64,000 nt of DNA from Hordeum vulgare subsp. vulgare (lineage: Eukaryota; Streptophyta; Magnoliopsida; Poales; Poaceae). A program made the position numbers and the translations under genes. Position 1 is the stretch's first letter. Each line of letters starts with the position of its first letter. Location: assembly GCF_904849725.1 (NCBI RefSeq), contig NC_058518.1, positions 327,382,581 through 327,446,580 of the forward strand, in the 5' to 3' direction. Below the pieces are notes generated by a model. The model was not told where the DNA came from. It worked only from the letters and a program-made list of their open reading frames with translations, and did no database searches. Shown one piece after another: positions 45,493-56,302 of this stretch.

Positions 45493-46357
45493 ATAGTCGT
45501 AGCCACAAGTAAACGACAACGCCAGTCCGGACCCGTCCATCGATCTGGCCACTTTTGCTTGCGTGAAGCGATACGTTTGGCGCGGATCGACCAGGGACTT
45601 CCGGCACTCATCACCTCTCTCAGAAACATACTCGTGCAACGGTGGCACAAGGGGGAATTCTTGATGGCGGCAGGTGGTTACGTCCTTGCTTGGCACTTGG
45701 GCACTTTTAATACCAGCCGCACTATTAGAAACGTACAACAGGTCAGGTCCAGACCCCGTTCTAGAGAACTGAACCATAACCAACCTCACATCTCATGTGA
45801 CCTGCACTTGTTATGGTACCGTCTTCCGTCTAAAATGTTTCAGGCTCAAGTGCTGAGACAACAAAGTCACCCAGAAGCTCCATGATTTCCACCTTGGATG
45901 TGAAGCTTTGGCCTTCTGTCACACATCACAATGTGACGGTAAGACGTTCAGAGATGGACCAATCGCGTCTCTGTAACAGGTGTCTGAGATACCGAGGCAC
46001 AGATCTCTCGGCATCAGTCTCCTTCACCTGTCAATCTCCCTCTACGTGAGAAAGGAAAATAAATGACTTCCTTTTCTGAGGCTCGTGCGTTCAGGAGGCC
46101 GCGTGGTCGTAGACTCACGGCCGTTCTTTTCCTGCTTTTAGTCGTGCCGTGATACAGTAAAAACTGGTCCTTGCCGCGCCTGATGCTTGGCCTGGGAAGA
46201 GCCACATGTGTGGCGGCTGATCAAGGCTGAGCCCAGCTGAGCTATCCGTGCTGCCCAGAAGGTGGCAAATAGTGATTGATGCTGCCATTGGCACGAGAAG
46301 GAGGCATCTAGGAGTAGTGACTAAGCGGTGAAAGGCGATCGTGACCGTGCACGCAGC
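45199..46357. other. Unassigned stretch with a poly(A) scar
   Basis: No conserved frame. Composition is balanced and there are no LTR or inverted ends. Apart from the small poly(A) insertion at 45441-45498 I see nothing I can name. With 40092-41185 it is the best candidate for original low-copy sequence. Confidence 0.4.
45441..45498 (+). mobile_element. Minute retroposition scar: CCCCTC plus a poly(A) run between 15-bp direct repeats
   Basis: AAACTAAACATAGTC occurs at 45441-45455 and again at 45484-45498. Between them lie only CCCCTC and about 22 A. This has the structure of an extremely 5'-truncated LINE or SINE insertion with its target duplication. The A run makes exact borders ambiguous by a few bases. 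Confidence 0.65.
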
Positions 46358-46580
46358 TAAGAGCAACAAACGTCATTTTGTTCGTTTGGCTCGACCCAGC
46401 ATATACCAATGTCCGCTTCATCGTTTGAATCGAAGCAAGCGGCCATCGCTTGCCCGACCCATTTTTATCAACGTGTAAAAATATATTTAAAATATTTGCA
46501 AAAATAATAAATATGTGTAATTAAACATAAAAAGCCAGCCACGAAGGCCTGCGAAAGTCCACGCGTCCGCATTACATTAA

Positions 46581-47071
46581 TTAAAAGAGAGTAAAACTAC
46601 GAGGCAGCCCTAGGCGGCGGCGGCGATCCGTGAGGTCGACCAGCGTAGGCGCAGGGCCAGCCCAAGGAAACGCCGTGTTCCAGAGAGCAGCTGCCTGCTC
46701 CTCCGTAGTCTGTCCCGCCGACGCGGGCTGTGCTGGTGGCGGTGGCAGCACAGCAGCACGGGGGCGCTCCTCCTCCTTCATCTTCCATCGTTCCTCCTCC
46801 GCCTCCTTCTCCAGCTCCATCAGCCGAAGGCCTTCAGCGCGCTCCGCCTGCAAGTATGCCGTCCTCCAGTGCTCGAGGTAGGCTTGCTCCTGCTGTGGTG
46901 TCGCGCCTAGCCAGATGGGCGGCGCACTCGCAAACTCGCGGATGCAGCTGGTCCACTGGTAGACCTCCCACGGCTCTGTGGGCTCGGGCTTCGGCGGAGG
47001 TGGCACGACACAGTCCCCGGCGGCCGACAACGCGATAGCCTCCGCGAGCTGTTGCTGGTACGCCGCCTCCT
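46581..47071 (-). pseudogene. 3' part of the Harbinger-carried Pro/Glu-rich ORF
   Basis: Continues from 56303 after removal of the CACTA element: EEAAYQQQLAEAIALSAAGD, then Pro-rich PPPPKPEPTEPWEVYQW, WLGATPQQEQAYLEHWRTAY, an acidic helix (ELEKEAEEERWKMKEEE) and an end LVDLTDRRRRLGLP. Stop at 46581-46583. No known domain. It resembles uncharacterised Triticeae proteins associated with Harbinger-like elements. Confidence 0.6.
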
Positions 47072-47265
47072 CACTACTAGGGAAAACCCTAGGAGTCGTG
47101 CGGGTTTTTGAACTATCAGTAGCGCGGGTGTCCGCGCTACTGCTACGGCGCTACATCTAACCGTTTGCCCAGCGCTACTGCTAAAGTTTAGAAGTAGCGG
47201 CCCTTAGACATCGCTACTGCTAAGTGAGTTATCAGTGTCGTGCTTTTCTAACCCACGCCACTAGT
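47072..47265. repeat. Left terminal and subterminal repeats of the CACTA element
   Basis: CACTACTAGGGAAAACC, then several CGCTACTGCTA and AGTAGCGG units in both orientations. Such arrays bind the element's own DNA-binding protein in characterised CACTA families. Confidence 0.8.
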
Positions 47266-47273
47266 AAACGCAC

Positions 47274-47298
47274 ATATATATATATATATATATATAAT
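47274..47298. repeat. (TA)n microsatellite
   Basis: About 12 TA units just inside the left subterminal zone of the CACTA element. Confidence 0.9.
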
Positions 47299-47363
47299 AT
47301 TTACACACGGTTACACATATTAATATACAACATCAATAATTATTGTGCCAGCAACTACATTTA

Positions 47364-47512
47364 GATTAAAGTGGATGGATGCAAGTGATCAAGTTGAATT
47401 AGAGGAAATATGATGTTGCGATCAAGTTGAATTAGAGGAAATATGATGTTGCGATCGCAACATCATATTTCCTCTAATTCAACTTGATCACTTGCATCCA
47501 TCCACTTTAATC
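47364..47512. repeat. Perfect long palindrome with 60-bp arms
   Basis: Left arm 47364-47423 and right arm 47453-47512 are exact reverse complements; the 33 bp between them repeat the end of the left arm, so the right arm can pair with either copy. Centre GCGATCGC. A diverged single copy of the right-arm sequence lies at about 54533-54598 near the other end of the CACTA element. Confidence 0.9.
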
Positions 47513-47823
47513 AAATATTAAGGACAGTAAAACTGAGTCTAAACCAAGTCCTCTCAGCGATCATCGTTTTTACCGTCCATTTTCATGATCTGAACATTAC
47601 TGGTCGTTGGATCTCCTGTTTAAAGCGATATGTCCCACATCTAGGAATAACTGGACTGACTGTCCGGTGGGCTGCTGCTCCACAGGCCGAAATGGATCCC
47701 TACAGTTAACTAGGCTGTAGGCCAGCCCATTACAGCCCAGGCGTCTCGGTGAAGGAGATCCACTCGTCCAGTTCGCTAAAGAGGTCCATCGACTAGGGTT
47801 ACATAGCTAGGATCGACCGGTGA

Positions 47824-49425
47824 GTGTTCAGTCCCGATGCGTGGAGTCGATTGGATCGACCGGAGGTGCGGGATCGAAGCATGGCGCCCATGCGCTTCGG
47901 TGAAGGAGGCCCGGTGGTTCCTCACATGGCGACCAACGCGGTTGGGCGGATGGTCTCGTTGGGCGACGCCACCATGCGGTCACCGGGCAGCGGACCGTCC
48001 CATGTCGATTCGCCTTCAATTGTCAGCGAGAATCAGTTCTTAGTTGCAGCGGACCATTAACTGCAATCGATGAGGCGCACTCACTGGTGGCCAATTACTG
48101 GGGGTCAGTTACAAATACAATTCAATTGCGTCCATTTAGTCTCCATTTTTCAGCTTCGCTTTCCACATTGCCCTCAATCCGTCATTACTTGCGCAAATAT
48201 TTTGCCGGCAACCATGGTTGAGACTAATGTCGATAATTAGTCCCTCCGCCCTTCTACAAGTGTGTTCCCTTGTTGGTACCTACACCCTCCCCAAAATTAT
48301 GCATGGCTTTTTTTCAATCGATGTTGTTCTATGTGCTCCCAAATGAATGCAGGCTCCATTGAGTTCCACAGGATTCACAGGATTGGCTCATTCTGCTATG
48401 CTGAAACCTTGCAACGTGAGGCACTGCTTTCTCCTTTAACCGTTCTTGTCTGAGAGTATTATTCATGAATATCTTCATCTTGCAATTTCTTAACTGGCTA
48501 ATTTTGAAATTATTTGTTGTCGTCTAATATTCTTTCACAAAGTGCATAGTTCACTTAGAGAAAAAAATAATGTTTTCTCCTTCTCTATTGTAAATAAAGC
48601 AGATGCACTCAAATTTACAATTGTGATTTTCCAGCAATCGTGATATATGCTATGGACGGGTGTGTTTTGTGACAACATAATTCAAAATGAATGTGTATAC
48701 TCTTGGAGGATGAATTCAAGCTTGGTACTGCTTGGTTCACTACTTCTGTAGGGGTTGTCTTCTACCTTCCAGCAGATTCTGTGAAGCTGCAATGGCTCAT
48801 GGACAGGTTATTATCCGTGCACTATTATGCCTCACGTTAATTAACTTGCGGCATAATTGCATATGTTGGTATTCCGGGTCTATATGCGGAACTGCCTGCT
48901 CTACTGCACGACATCGCTAAGTCGCCAATCCGTTATTGATTTAGACAACCTCCACAAAGGGGAGTGAGAGGAGTCAAACAATTGGTCTACTGGTGAACTT
49001 GACAGTTAGTGTTTTTTATGGCTGAGGCATTTAATTTCAGTGCTAAGGTTCTTCCGTTTGGTAGTTGTTCATTGTGGTTCTCTCATTCCCCTAAATTTTG
49101 GTAATTGTCAGATTTTTTTTTTCCGTTTGCAGGTGGCCAGCGCTTGTCTTCCTGTAGAGATCCAGAAGAAGCGGAGCTAGCAGCTGTTTTGCATGGTTTA
49201 TCTGAACTGAAGAAGTACTACGACTGGGTCACGGACAAATGGTATCTCATGAAACAGTGCAGGAAGATTTCCATCCATGCCTTGAAAAAGATCAGCAACA
49301 AGATGGCGCATGAACTAGCAGCTCTAGCTAGAAGAAACGGTGACCACAATAAAACAGGATATGTACCCTCTCCCTTAAGGATGTTACTTAAGGAGGATTG
49401 TAAAACCTATTTTGTGGTAATGTAA
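47824..49425 (+). pseudogene. Captured multi-exon gene fragment with an RNase H-like last exon
   Basis: Inferred exons within the CACTA element. A GC-rich first block (47824-48060) includes MAPMRFGEGGPVVPHMA. Short blocks follow at about 48351-48415 (after AATGCAG, ending before GTGAGG) and 48752-48806 (GVVFYLPADSVKLQW). The last exon follows TTTTTTCCGTTTGCAG at 49133 and reads DPEEAELAAVLHGLSELKKY and KKISNKMAHELAALARR, ending in TAA at 49423-49425. The last exon resembles the C-terminal half of plant RNase H-like (RVT_3) proteins, which have an acidic EAE... and an ...NKVAHELA motif; the middle of that domain is missing. The first blocks are not recognised and the exon joins are by eye. Confidence 0.4.
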
Positions 49426-49439
49426 TGGCTTGCTGAGCC

Positions 49440-50700
49440 TTTTCTCAAAAAAAAGTTGATTGAAAGCAAAGAGATTTAGAGTAAGAGGCTTTTATTTTAC
49501 ACTCAAGACAACAACACAGTAACATTTCTTCTCACTCCAATATTTAAGAATGAATTGGATAATATAGTCACCACATTTTTTCCTAAATTTTGGTAAATTT
49601 TGAATTTCAAGTAAGTTAGAAGTCAGCTATCTGCCTCTCCTCTGTGTTCAAGTACTCTTGTAGGTTAGGGCATTTGCAGTGCTACATGGGTGAGCATACC
49701 TTGTGTACAGATTTTTACTCAAGCTGCATCACGCCTTATATCTCTCGTGTCATTTCATTTATACTCCTACATAACTATCTGTTATAAAAACAATTATAAC
49801 CTGTAGGGATGTTGCCGCAATATGCATATTTTTTTTTATGTTTGATTGACTTCAAACCAAAGTTTTCCCTCCATTTCATTTATATATTCCTTTAACCAGT
49901 AGTGACGACTTCATTGTATTTCCACAGGATGGTAGTTGATTTCACTAGAGATACTACAAAAAAAATTGGATTCCAGTGTTTTCACCATATTATGTTGATA
50001 TGCACCTGGCGTGCTTTCTCTCCAATTTATGCTTTGGTGTTAGACATTATATGCTGGTCACATAATAATTGAGAAAAGTAGCATATTTTCTGTACAATTA
50101 TTTTTTTGTCATTTGTTATCACTAGCGTGTTGCCAGTTTACCATGGATCATGCTACTAGCATTATTGTATTGGCCAGTGGCCACTATTTATTTATGCATC
50201 TATTCAAGGAATATTGTACCTTCCATATTTTTTCATGTATTTGTACTCTGTTTTTACAAAAAATCCTACCGTTGTGTTGTCAAAATAGATGATCATAGCA
50301 AAGCACGAATTCAGTAGCTGATTATGACTTACAGCTTCGGCTATATCCTCGAAGAAAGTATTGGTACTCTATTTTCTATTATTCATTTCTTTTTGTCTTT
50401 CAATTCGAAATAGCTTGGTTTTGTTGCTAACTTTTATGTTTCTTCAATCATATATTTACAAAAAGTATTATTATCCTATTAAGAAAATCACGGGCACAGC
50501 AACACGCGCAAACATGGTCTAGCATGACATATAACTCATCATCATCTTACTTATTTCACAACTCATCATCATCTTAATCATACTAAGTTAAAATCTCCGA
50601 AAACAGAAAAACATCACAATAATCATCATCTTAATCGATCATGCCAAGTTAATATAAATCAAAAAAACTTCTCTCTCATAGGACCTAGTCCTCTCTGCTA
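49440..50700. other. AT-rich CACTA interior without a gene
   Basis: No supportable frame. It is intron-like and T-rich. A repeat of CATATAACTCATCATCATCTTA at about 50530-50575 recurs near 54600. Confidence 0.5.
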
Positions 50701-50719
50701 GGTAAAATGTCATAAAGCA

Positions 50720-51653
50720 GAATAATACCTATGTCTCCATGATGAAGCATAGAGATCCAACGGCCTCCAACTTGTGGCTCGCGATCCTTCTTTATTTCTC
50801 TCCATGCTTCAATTTGGAGCCTTTTTTATTTGCGCTCAGTCGAGTATGGAGCATCGAACTGAGCCCTCACTGGGCTTTTAATTGTCATATGACCTTTGTT
50901 GTGCATCAACAGAGGCATTACATCATTTGGCAGTTGCTGTTGAAGAACATAATAATAACCTAGTTAGCAATATAATCAACATTATTTATGCAATAGTAGA
51001 GTGAACTTAATTAGCAAACTCTTACCAAGATATTTCGGTGAATGTCATCCGCCCTAAACCTATGCACTAATGGCATGTAAAATGTATAATTTGGGCCAGT
51101 TCCCATATTATACGGGAAGTTCTCCCTACCAACTAGGACACCAACAATAAAGTGGATAAGAACATCCTTCTCCTCCCAAGTTATATGTGATCCATAAGTG
51201 TAGTGTGTCGTGTCAATTAATTTCTGTAAGTCACTCGAAGAAACGAAATAAGCTATAAATTATAATTTAACAAATTTAGTATGGATGAACACCAACTAAT
51301 TTTAAATATAGAATGCAAATTACTTGACAAACTCACATGGAGGTAAAACAAGAAGTATATTGATATCCACCCAAATGTCGATGTTACCTTCGATATGATC
51401 TTCAGGACGAAGATCGAAGGTTATTTCCATTCCCCCACTGAAATCCATATGCCTTGCAAAGAGCTTCCAAATTTGAGAACATTAATTCTACGTTATTTAT
51501 TGCATTCATTACTTTGATCAGAAATGTGTGACCATGTTTAGTCCGGAAGTTAGCTCTCCTCGTCTCCATGCTCTCGTGGTCTTCGAAACCGAGCCTCTCC
51601 ATCACATACCTTCTTGCATGGCAAGGGAGGAACTGTCGAATTGTATAAAACAT
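50720..51653 (-). pseudogene. CACTA-borne gene with possible B3-like fold, 3' exons
   Basis: Minus strand. An exon from 51653 reads QFLPCHARRYVMERLGFED, ANFRTKHGHTFLIKV, LEALCKAYGF, and after a one-base shift near 51440 GMEITFDLRPEDHIEGN and NIDIWVDINIL. A second exon (about 51236 to 51027, acceptor TTACAG, donor GTAAGAG) reads YTYGSHITWEEKDVLIHF and VHRFRADDIHRNIL. A third (about 50950 to 50720) reads LPNDVMPLLMHNKGHMT, TAA at the TERK position, then KKDREPQVGGRWISMLHH. The pattern LP.....V...L......R.......W/F...N......Y....G..ITFDL resembles the plant B3 DNA-binding fold, but this is by eye. It is probably a CACTA accessory protein. Confidence 0.55.
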
Positions 51654-52786
51654 AAATTACACGTTGAAGCAAAGAAAGAGAAGTCATGCTTAATTACGAA
51701 AAAATACTTGTCATTGTTGCGTATGCTGGAGCATATATCTCCATATGTGGTTTTGGTACTTGATTACAATTCCTATGGACTAATGGTTGCCTTAAGTTAC
51801 ATTTATAGGATTTGTCCATAGGCACTTCTTGAAGTCCATCTGTTGGGTTCAAGGAGTTTATATGATGACCAAGATGGTATTCAAGGTATTATCCAAAGAA
51901 TGGTCATAGAGACACATGGTTGATCAAGATCTCAGACAAAGAGTAAATCAAGATGATCAACACACAAAGCGTACAAGATGTACCGAGAGGGATCAAGTGA
52001 TCCCATGGTATGGTAAGCATTGTCCATTACATGTTTGTGTACTAACCCATGGTCTTCATGAGAGTTCTATGTGGGGGTTAGGTGTGTTTCCATGGGCTTG
52101 CGTCAAAGGGAAGATCTCATACAACCCATGGAGTATGACGTCAAGTTGTGATCGTCATCAAGATTGCGATGTGCAAGTTCAAGTGGATCAACACGAAGAT
52201 AGCATGCTTGAAGCTTGCCGTCCATTATGGTGGCAATGGACTTGTGATGATATGCTGAAGAGTGGCTCACCCATAGTGAGTATGGGGGAGCAATCAACTA
52301 GTCTTCATCAAGCCAACACAATCAAGAAAGGTGGTCCATCTTGAGGAAGCCAAGATCATCATCATCTAGCTCAAGAGGACGAGGTGCAAGGTATAGGTTT
52401 GCCCTTGATAGGTTTTCTGGTTAGGATAGATTGCTGTACTATCAAGGGGGGCTCTCAAGTGAGTAGCTTGATCGTATCGTTCGTTGAGAGCTCAAACCAT
52501 TTGCATCCTTGCATCATACTTCTTGGTTCTTGTTTGGTGTTTCTCTTTGTGAGTTTTAGAGCTTATGGTCATCTTCGTGACAAGCTCGAGTTCATCGAAA
52601 ACGGAGTCCATATGCATCTACTATGATGTTTTCAATGTTGGAGTTTTTGCCGATTCTTCATTCGAAGAGAACTCACATCTCTATATCTTTGGCATATTCA
52701 TAACCGCATGGTCTTAAGATTTCCAACAAGCTTGGGTTTTCTCGATTTGGAGCTTGTATGCGAAAGTTATGGTTGTTTCAGTGGCG

Positions 52787-53130
52787 AGCGGTAGTACCGC
52801 TGGCCCTAGCGGTAGTACCGCTGGCTGGCGGTAGTACCGCCCCTGGTGAGCGTTAGTACCGCTCCAGGAACTTAGTACTGCCTGCCTAGCGGTTGTTCGT
52901 GGACGGACCTTTTTGCGAAGACTTTCTTGGCGGTGGTAGTGCCTTTGCACTACCAGGGGCCCAACGGTAGTACTGCTGGGGCCAGTAGTAGTACCGCTAG
53001 AGTGCCAGCGGTAGTACTGCTGCAGCCAGCGGTAGTACCGCTAGCTAGCGGTAGTACCGCTGGAGTGCAAGCGGTAGTACCGCTGGAGTGCCAGCGGTAG
53101 TACCGCTGCAGCAAGCGGTAGTACCGCTGG
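52787..53130 (+). repeat. Minisatellite of quasi-palindromic AGCGGTAGTACCGCT units in the solo LTR
   Basis: More than ten copies of GCGGTAGTACCGC, spaced 8-15 bp apart by variable linkers (CTGGAGTGCCA, CTGCAGCCA and similar). Each unit has 6-bp arms around a central G, so RNA or single-stranded DNA would fold into a row of short hairpins. Confidence 0.9.
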
Positions 53131-53175
53131 AGCTCGGGCAGAGAGTGGGGGTAACGGACTGATTCCTTCCCCCAC

Positions 53176-53184
53176 TATATAAAG
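53176..53184 (+). promoter_or_regulatory. TATA box of the solo LTR
   Basis: CCCCACTATATAAAGGGGG, about 45 bp downstream of the minisatellite. A strong core promoter sequence facing the + strand. Confidence 0.7.
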
Positions 53185-54248
53185 GGGGTCTTCTTCCCCC
53201 TTGGTTTTATCCATCCGTTGAGCTCTTGTTCTACCTCCATTGTTGACATTCTTAGAGCTTGATTACTCTCTATCCCTCCAATGATTCTTGCTTGTTCTTG
53301 AGGGAAAAGAGAGAGGAGATCTAGATCCACATCTCCACCAATCACTTTCTCCTCTATGTGAGGGGAACCCCTTGGATCTTGATCTTGGAGTTCTTTGTGA
53401 GCTCCTTGTTCTTCCTCTCATATTTCTCCATAGCTTTTGTTGTTGTGGAGGGATTTGAGTGTGAGGGACTTGACCACTTCGTGTGTTCTTGCCATTGCAT
53501 TAGTTGCATCGATTTGAGTTCTCCACGGTGATACATGGAAGTGAGAAGTTGAGAAGTTTACTACCTTTGGTACTTAGTACCCTTGATATTGTTCTTCGTG
53601 GATGCTTTGGCGTCCTAGAAGCTTGGTGGTGTCTCGGAGCTCAATCATTGTGGTGTGAAGCTCTGGGAAGCGTCGGGGTCTCCAATTAGGTTGTGGAGAT
53701 TGCCCTGAGCAATTTGTACGGGTACCGGTAACTGCCCCCAAGGGTTGCCACGTGTACGGGTTCGGTGACCGCCCCCAAGGGTTGCCATTTGTACGGGTTC
53801 GGTGACCGCCCTCAAGGGTCCCTTAGTGGAATCACGGCATCTTGCATTGTGCGAGGGCGTGAGGAGATTACGGTGGCCTTAGTGGCATCTTGGGGAGCAT
53901 TGTGCCTCCACACCGCTCTAACGGAGATTAGCATCCGCAAGGGTGTGAACTTCGGGATACATCATCGTCTCCCCGTGCCTCGGTTATCTCTTACCCGAAC
54001 CCTTTACTTATGCACTTTACTTTGTGATAGACATATTGTTTATTGTAATATATCTTGCTATCACTTAGTTGTTTATCTTGCTTAGCATAAGTTGTTGGTG
54101 CACATAGGTGAGCCTAGTTGTTTGTAGGTTTTGTGCTTGACATATTAAACGTTAGTTTTATTCCGCATTTGTTCAAGCCTAAACCTTAACTATTTTAAAG
54201 CGCCTATTCACCCCCCCTCTAGGCGACATCCACATCCTTTTCAGCGTA

Positions 54249-54500
54249 CCACACAAACATCAAAGGTCTCATCAAGTTTGATGGTGAAGAACCTGTCGTC
54301 TCACAGGTGAGGCTGCGTGTCGCACAAACTCCGATCATCGCCGCAGTAATCACACTCAGGGATCCTATCGTCGTCACACATTTCATGTGTTCATGATTCA
54401 AAAATTCGGCGAGATCATTATTCAAATAAGACAAATTGAGCACGTGAAATTTGCTGGAATGGAAATGAATCAACATTCCGGCAAAACAAACACACTAGGA
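54249..54500 (-). pseudogene. CACTA-borne gene, central exon
   Basis: Minus strand about 54385 to 54244 reads DRIPECDYCGDDRSLCDTQ, a stop, then DDRFFTIKLDETFDVCVV. The CxxC...C arrangement hints at a small metal-binding site. By position it is the exon upstream of 51653, separated by the solo LTR. No family recognised. Confidence 0.45.
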
Positions 54501-54993
54501 TGTGTTCCTTGGAATAACATACACACATCTCCAATCGCAACATCATATTTTCCTCTAATTCAACTTGGTCACTTGCATGCATCCACTTTAATCAAATATA
54601 TGACATATAACTCATCATCATCTTATTCATTTAATAACATACACACACTTTCAAATAGACCTAATTCAATATCGGTTATCTTTCGGTTAGTCGAGGCTTT
54701 CCTTAAATAACTCTCATATCTCATGGTGTATATATGTTGGTGGACACTTTATCACAATAATAGTTCGACCGTCGGTGATGGGCGCTTCTCCTCTCCTCTC
54801 CTTGCGCATTATACCAAGGTATGTATCGGAGAAAGAGAGGAAGGAGGAAGCGCCCCCCACGACAAAGTCGGGATTCCTCGATCAAGAACACACATGAAAG
54901 TCATACAAGGAGCAACGACAAACCGAAAGATAACCGATATTATCACTAATACATCTCGAATATTATCACATAATATTACTAATACAAATCCAA

Positions 54994-55389
54994 TTAACAT
55001 CTCACGGCGCACGCGGTGGCAACCCAAACATAAGGAACTATCACCGGATCATAGCTCGGGTGATATCCCTGAAGAACCTGCCAGGTATTGGAGAATCTGG
55101 CATCCAATGTAGCCATGTAGCGATGGATGTGCTTGTCCTCCTCCCTGACACGGCGACGTACCACCTCCGTGGGGGCCGGCTCCCTCGACACTGATAGTGG
55201 CCCACACAACCGCCACCAAAGAAGCTCTGGATCGACGACGAGACCCGGATTCCTCACCAAGGTGCGCGCCCTGGAAGGTAGCACCTCCGAGTGCCAGCCC
55301 GGCGGAGCCCATTCTCGGACATGGCGCCTATCAAGCAGGCTCTCGCCGACCACTCGACGACGAGGATGCAGGCCGGGCATCGTCGACAT
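54994..55389 (-). CDS. CACTA-borne ORF, probable 5' exon (unknown protein, 131 aa)
   Basis: Minus strand from the ATG at 55389 (MSTMPGLHPRRRVVGESL). It is open to 54994 and contains RTLVRNPGLVVDPELLWWR, CGPLSVSREPAPTEVVRRR and GYHPSYDPVIVPYVWV. Arg-rich, no signal peptide, no known domain. Similar sequences occur, to my recollection, in other grass CACTA elements. It is upstream of and in the same direction as the B3-like exons, so it may be the first exon of the same gene. Confidence 0.45.
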   Translation of the reverse strand: MSTMPGLHPRRRVVGESLLDRRHVREWAPPGWHSEVLPSRARTLVRNPGLVVDPELLWWRLCGPLSVSREPAPTEVVRRRVREEDKHIHRYMATLDARFSNTWQVLQGYHPSYDPVIVPYVWVATACAVRC

Positions 55390-55649
55390 CGAGAAAAATT
55401 CGTATGAGAGAAGTTTCTTATTGTTTAATGTTTTACTTTCTAGTTATAATTTTTAGAACAATCATCTCAGTTGAATTTAGCTAGCGCCCACTACCTATTT
55501 TTACCAACATGCAAGTATGACACCAAATATACAATAATAAAACACAATATATATATTTTGCAAATATTTCCGCAACAACGTTTGGGGCATCAGCTAGTCC
55601 CTAGCAAGAATCCTAGCAAGAACCCTATGCATGGGGATGTCTCACCAGA

Positions 55650-55790
55650 GGCTTGGGTCGGTGGCCGGGTTGGGGCAGGGGTCAAGGTCGCTAGGGTCGA
55701 GGTCGGGGTCGGGGCCGGGGTCGAGGTTGTCGGGGTCGAGGTTGGGGTCGGGGTTGGGAGCGAGGTCTCCGGGGAGGACCTGCGATGACG
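55650..55790. repeat. G-rich minisatellite (GGTCGGGG / GGTCGAGG units)
   Basis: Degenerate 6-14 bp units with at least eight GGGG runs on the + strand; could form G-quadruplexes. Followed by a GA-rich low-complexity zone to about 56010. Confidence 0.8.
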
Positions 55791-56039
55791 ATGTCACAAA
55801 GTGGAGAGGGGAGAGTAAGGAGGGGGAAAGGTAGGGAGTGAGGGGCGGGGCGAGGGCGCAGAGTGGAGTGGGAGAGAGTGAGGTGGGAGAGAGGGAGGGA
55901 GTGAGGTGCGGGCCGGCGGTGCAGAGTGGAGAGGGAGGCAGTGAGGGGCGGCGGCGGCGGCGCACAATGTGGGGAGGGAGAGAGGGAGAGAGTGAGAGAG
56001 AGGGCTGTGCGGGGGCGACGAAGACGAAAAGTGCACGCC

Positions 56040-56299
56040 CCAATTAGCAGTAGCGCCCGTCGGAAACTCGCGCTACTACTATTCTGTTAGCAGTAGCGCC
56101 GGTATCTGAGGCGCGCTACTACTAAATCTAGCCTGTTGGAAATGGTGGGGAAATATTAGTAGTAGCGTGTTTCTTAAAACAACGCCACTGCTAAGTATTT
56201 AGTAGTAGCGACTCTAGTAGACGCGCGCTACTCATATTGCACCCTCTTTTATCCAACGCTACCGCTAATGTTCTATGTATAAGGTTTTCCCTAGTAGTG
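56040..56299. repeat. Right subterminal and terminal repeats of the CACTA element
   Basis: AGCAGTAGCGCC, GCGCTACTACTA and related units, ending GGTTTTCCCTAGTAGTG. Confidence 0.8.
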
Positions 56300-56302
56300 C
56301 CT

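Larger units (their letters stand above)
51724..54243 (+). mobile_element. Solo LTR (2520 bp) inside the CACTA element
   Basis: Begins TGCTGGAGCATATATCTC and ends GACATCCACATCCTTTTCA. Perfect 5-bp target duplication GCGTA (51719-51723, 54244-54248). No internal region, primer site or coding domain, so it is a recombination-derived solo LTR of an unassigned (possibly LARD-like) family. It contains a hairpin-rich minisatellite (52787-53130) and a TATA box (53176). It lies in an intron of the minus-strand CACTA gene. Confidence 0.85.
47072..56299 (-). mobile_element. CACTA element (9.2 kb including a solo LTR), no TNP2-type transposase seen
   Basis: Starts CACTACTAGGGAAAACC and ends GGTTTTCCCTAGTAGTG, perfect CACTA-type inverted ends. 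Target duplication CCT (47069-47071, 56300-56302). Both ends carry subterminal arrays of AGCAGTAGCG / CGCTACTGCT motifs (47110-47265; 56045-56290). Inside are a gene fragment on the + strand, a broken multi-exon gene on the minus strand, a palindrome and a solo LTR. No TNP2-type transposase is recognisable, so it is non-autonomous. Confidence 0.9.

Noticed and set aside
45228..45512. Open frame ending in a lysine run
   Set aside because: The lysines come from the poly(A) scar; no conserved protein.
51916..52344. 142-codon frame in the solo LTR
   Set aside because: It lies wholly in LTR U3 sequence, with no domain and no conserved start.
55642..56043. Long minus-strand frame rich in Asp, Pro and Leu
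   Set aside because: Produced by the G-rich minisatellite and the GA-rich zone; no codon-level conservation is visible.
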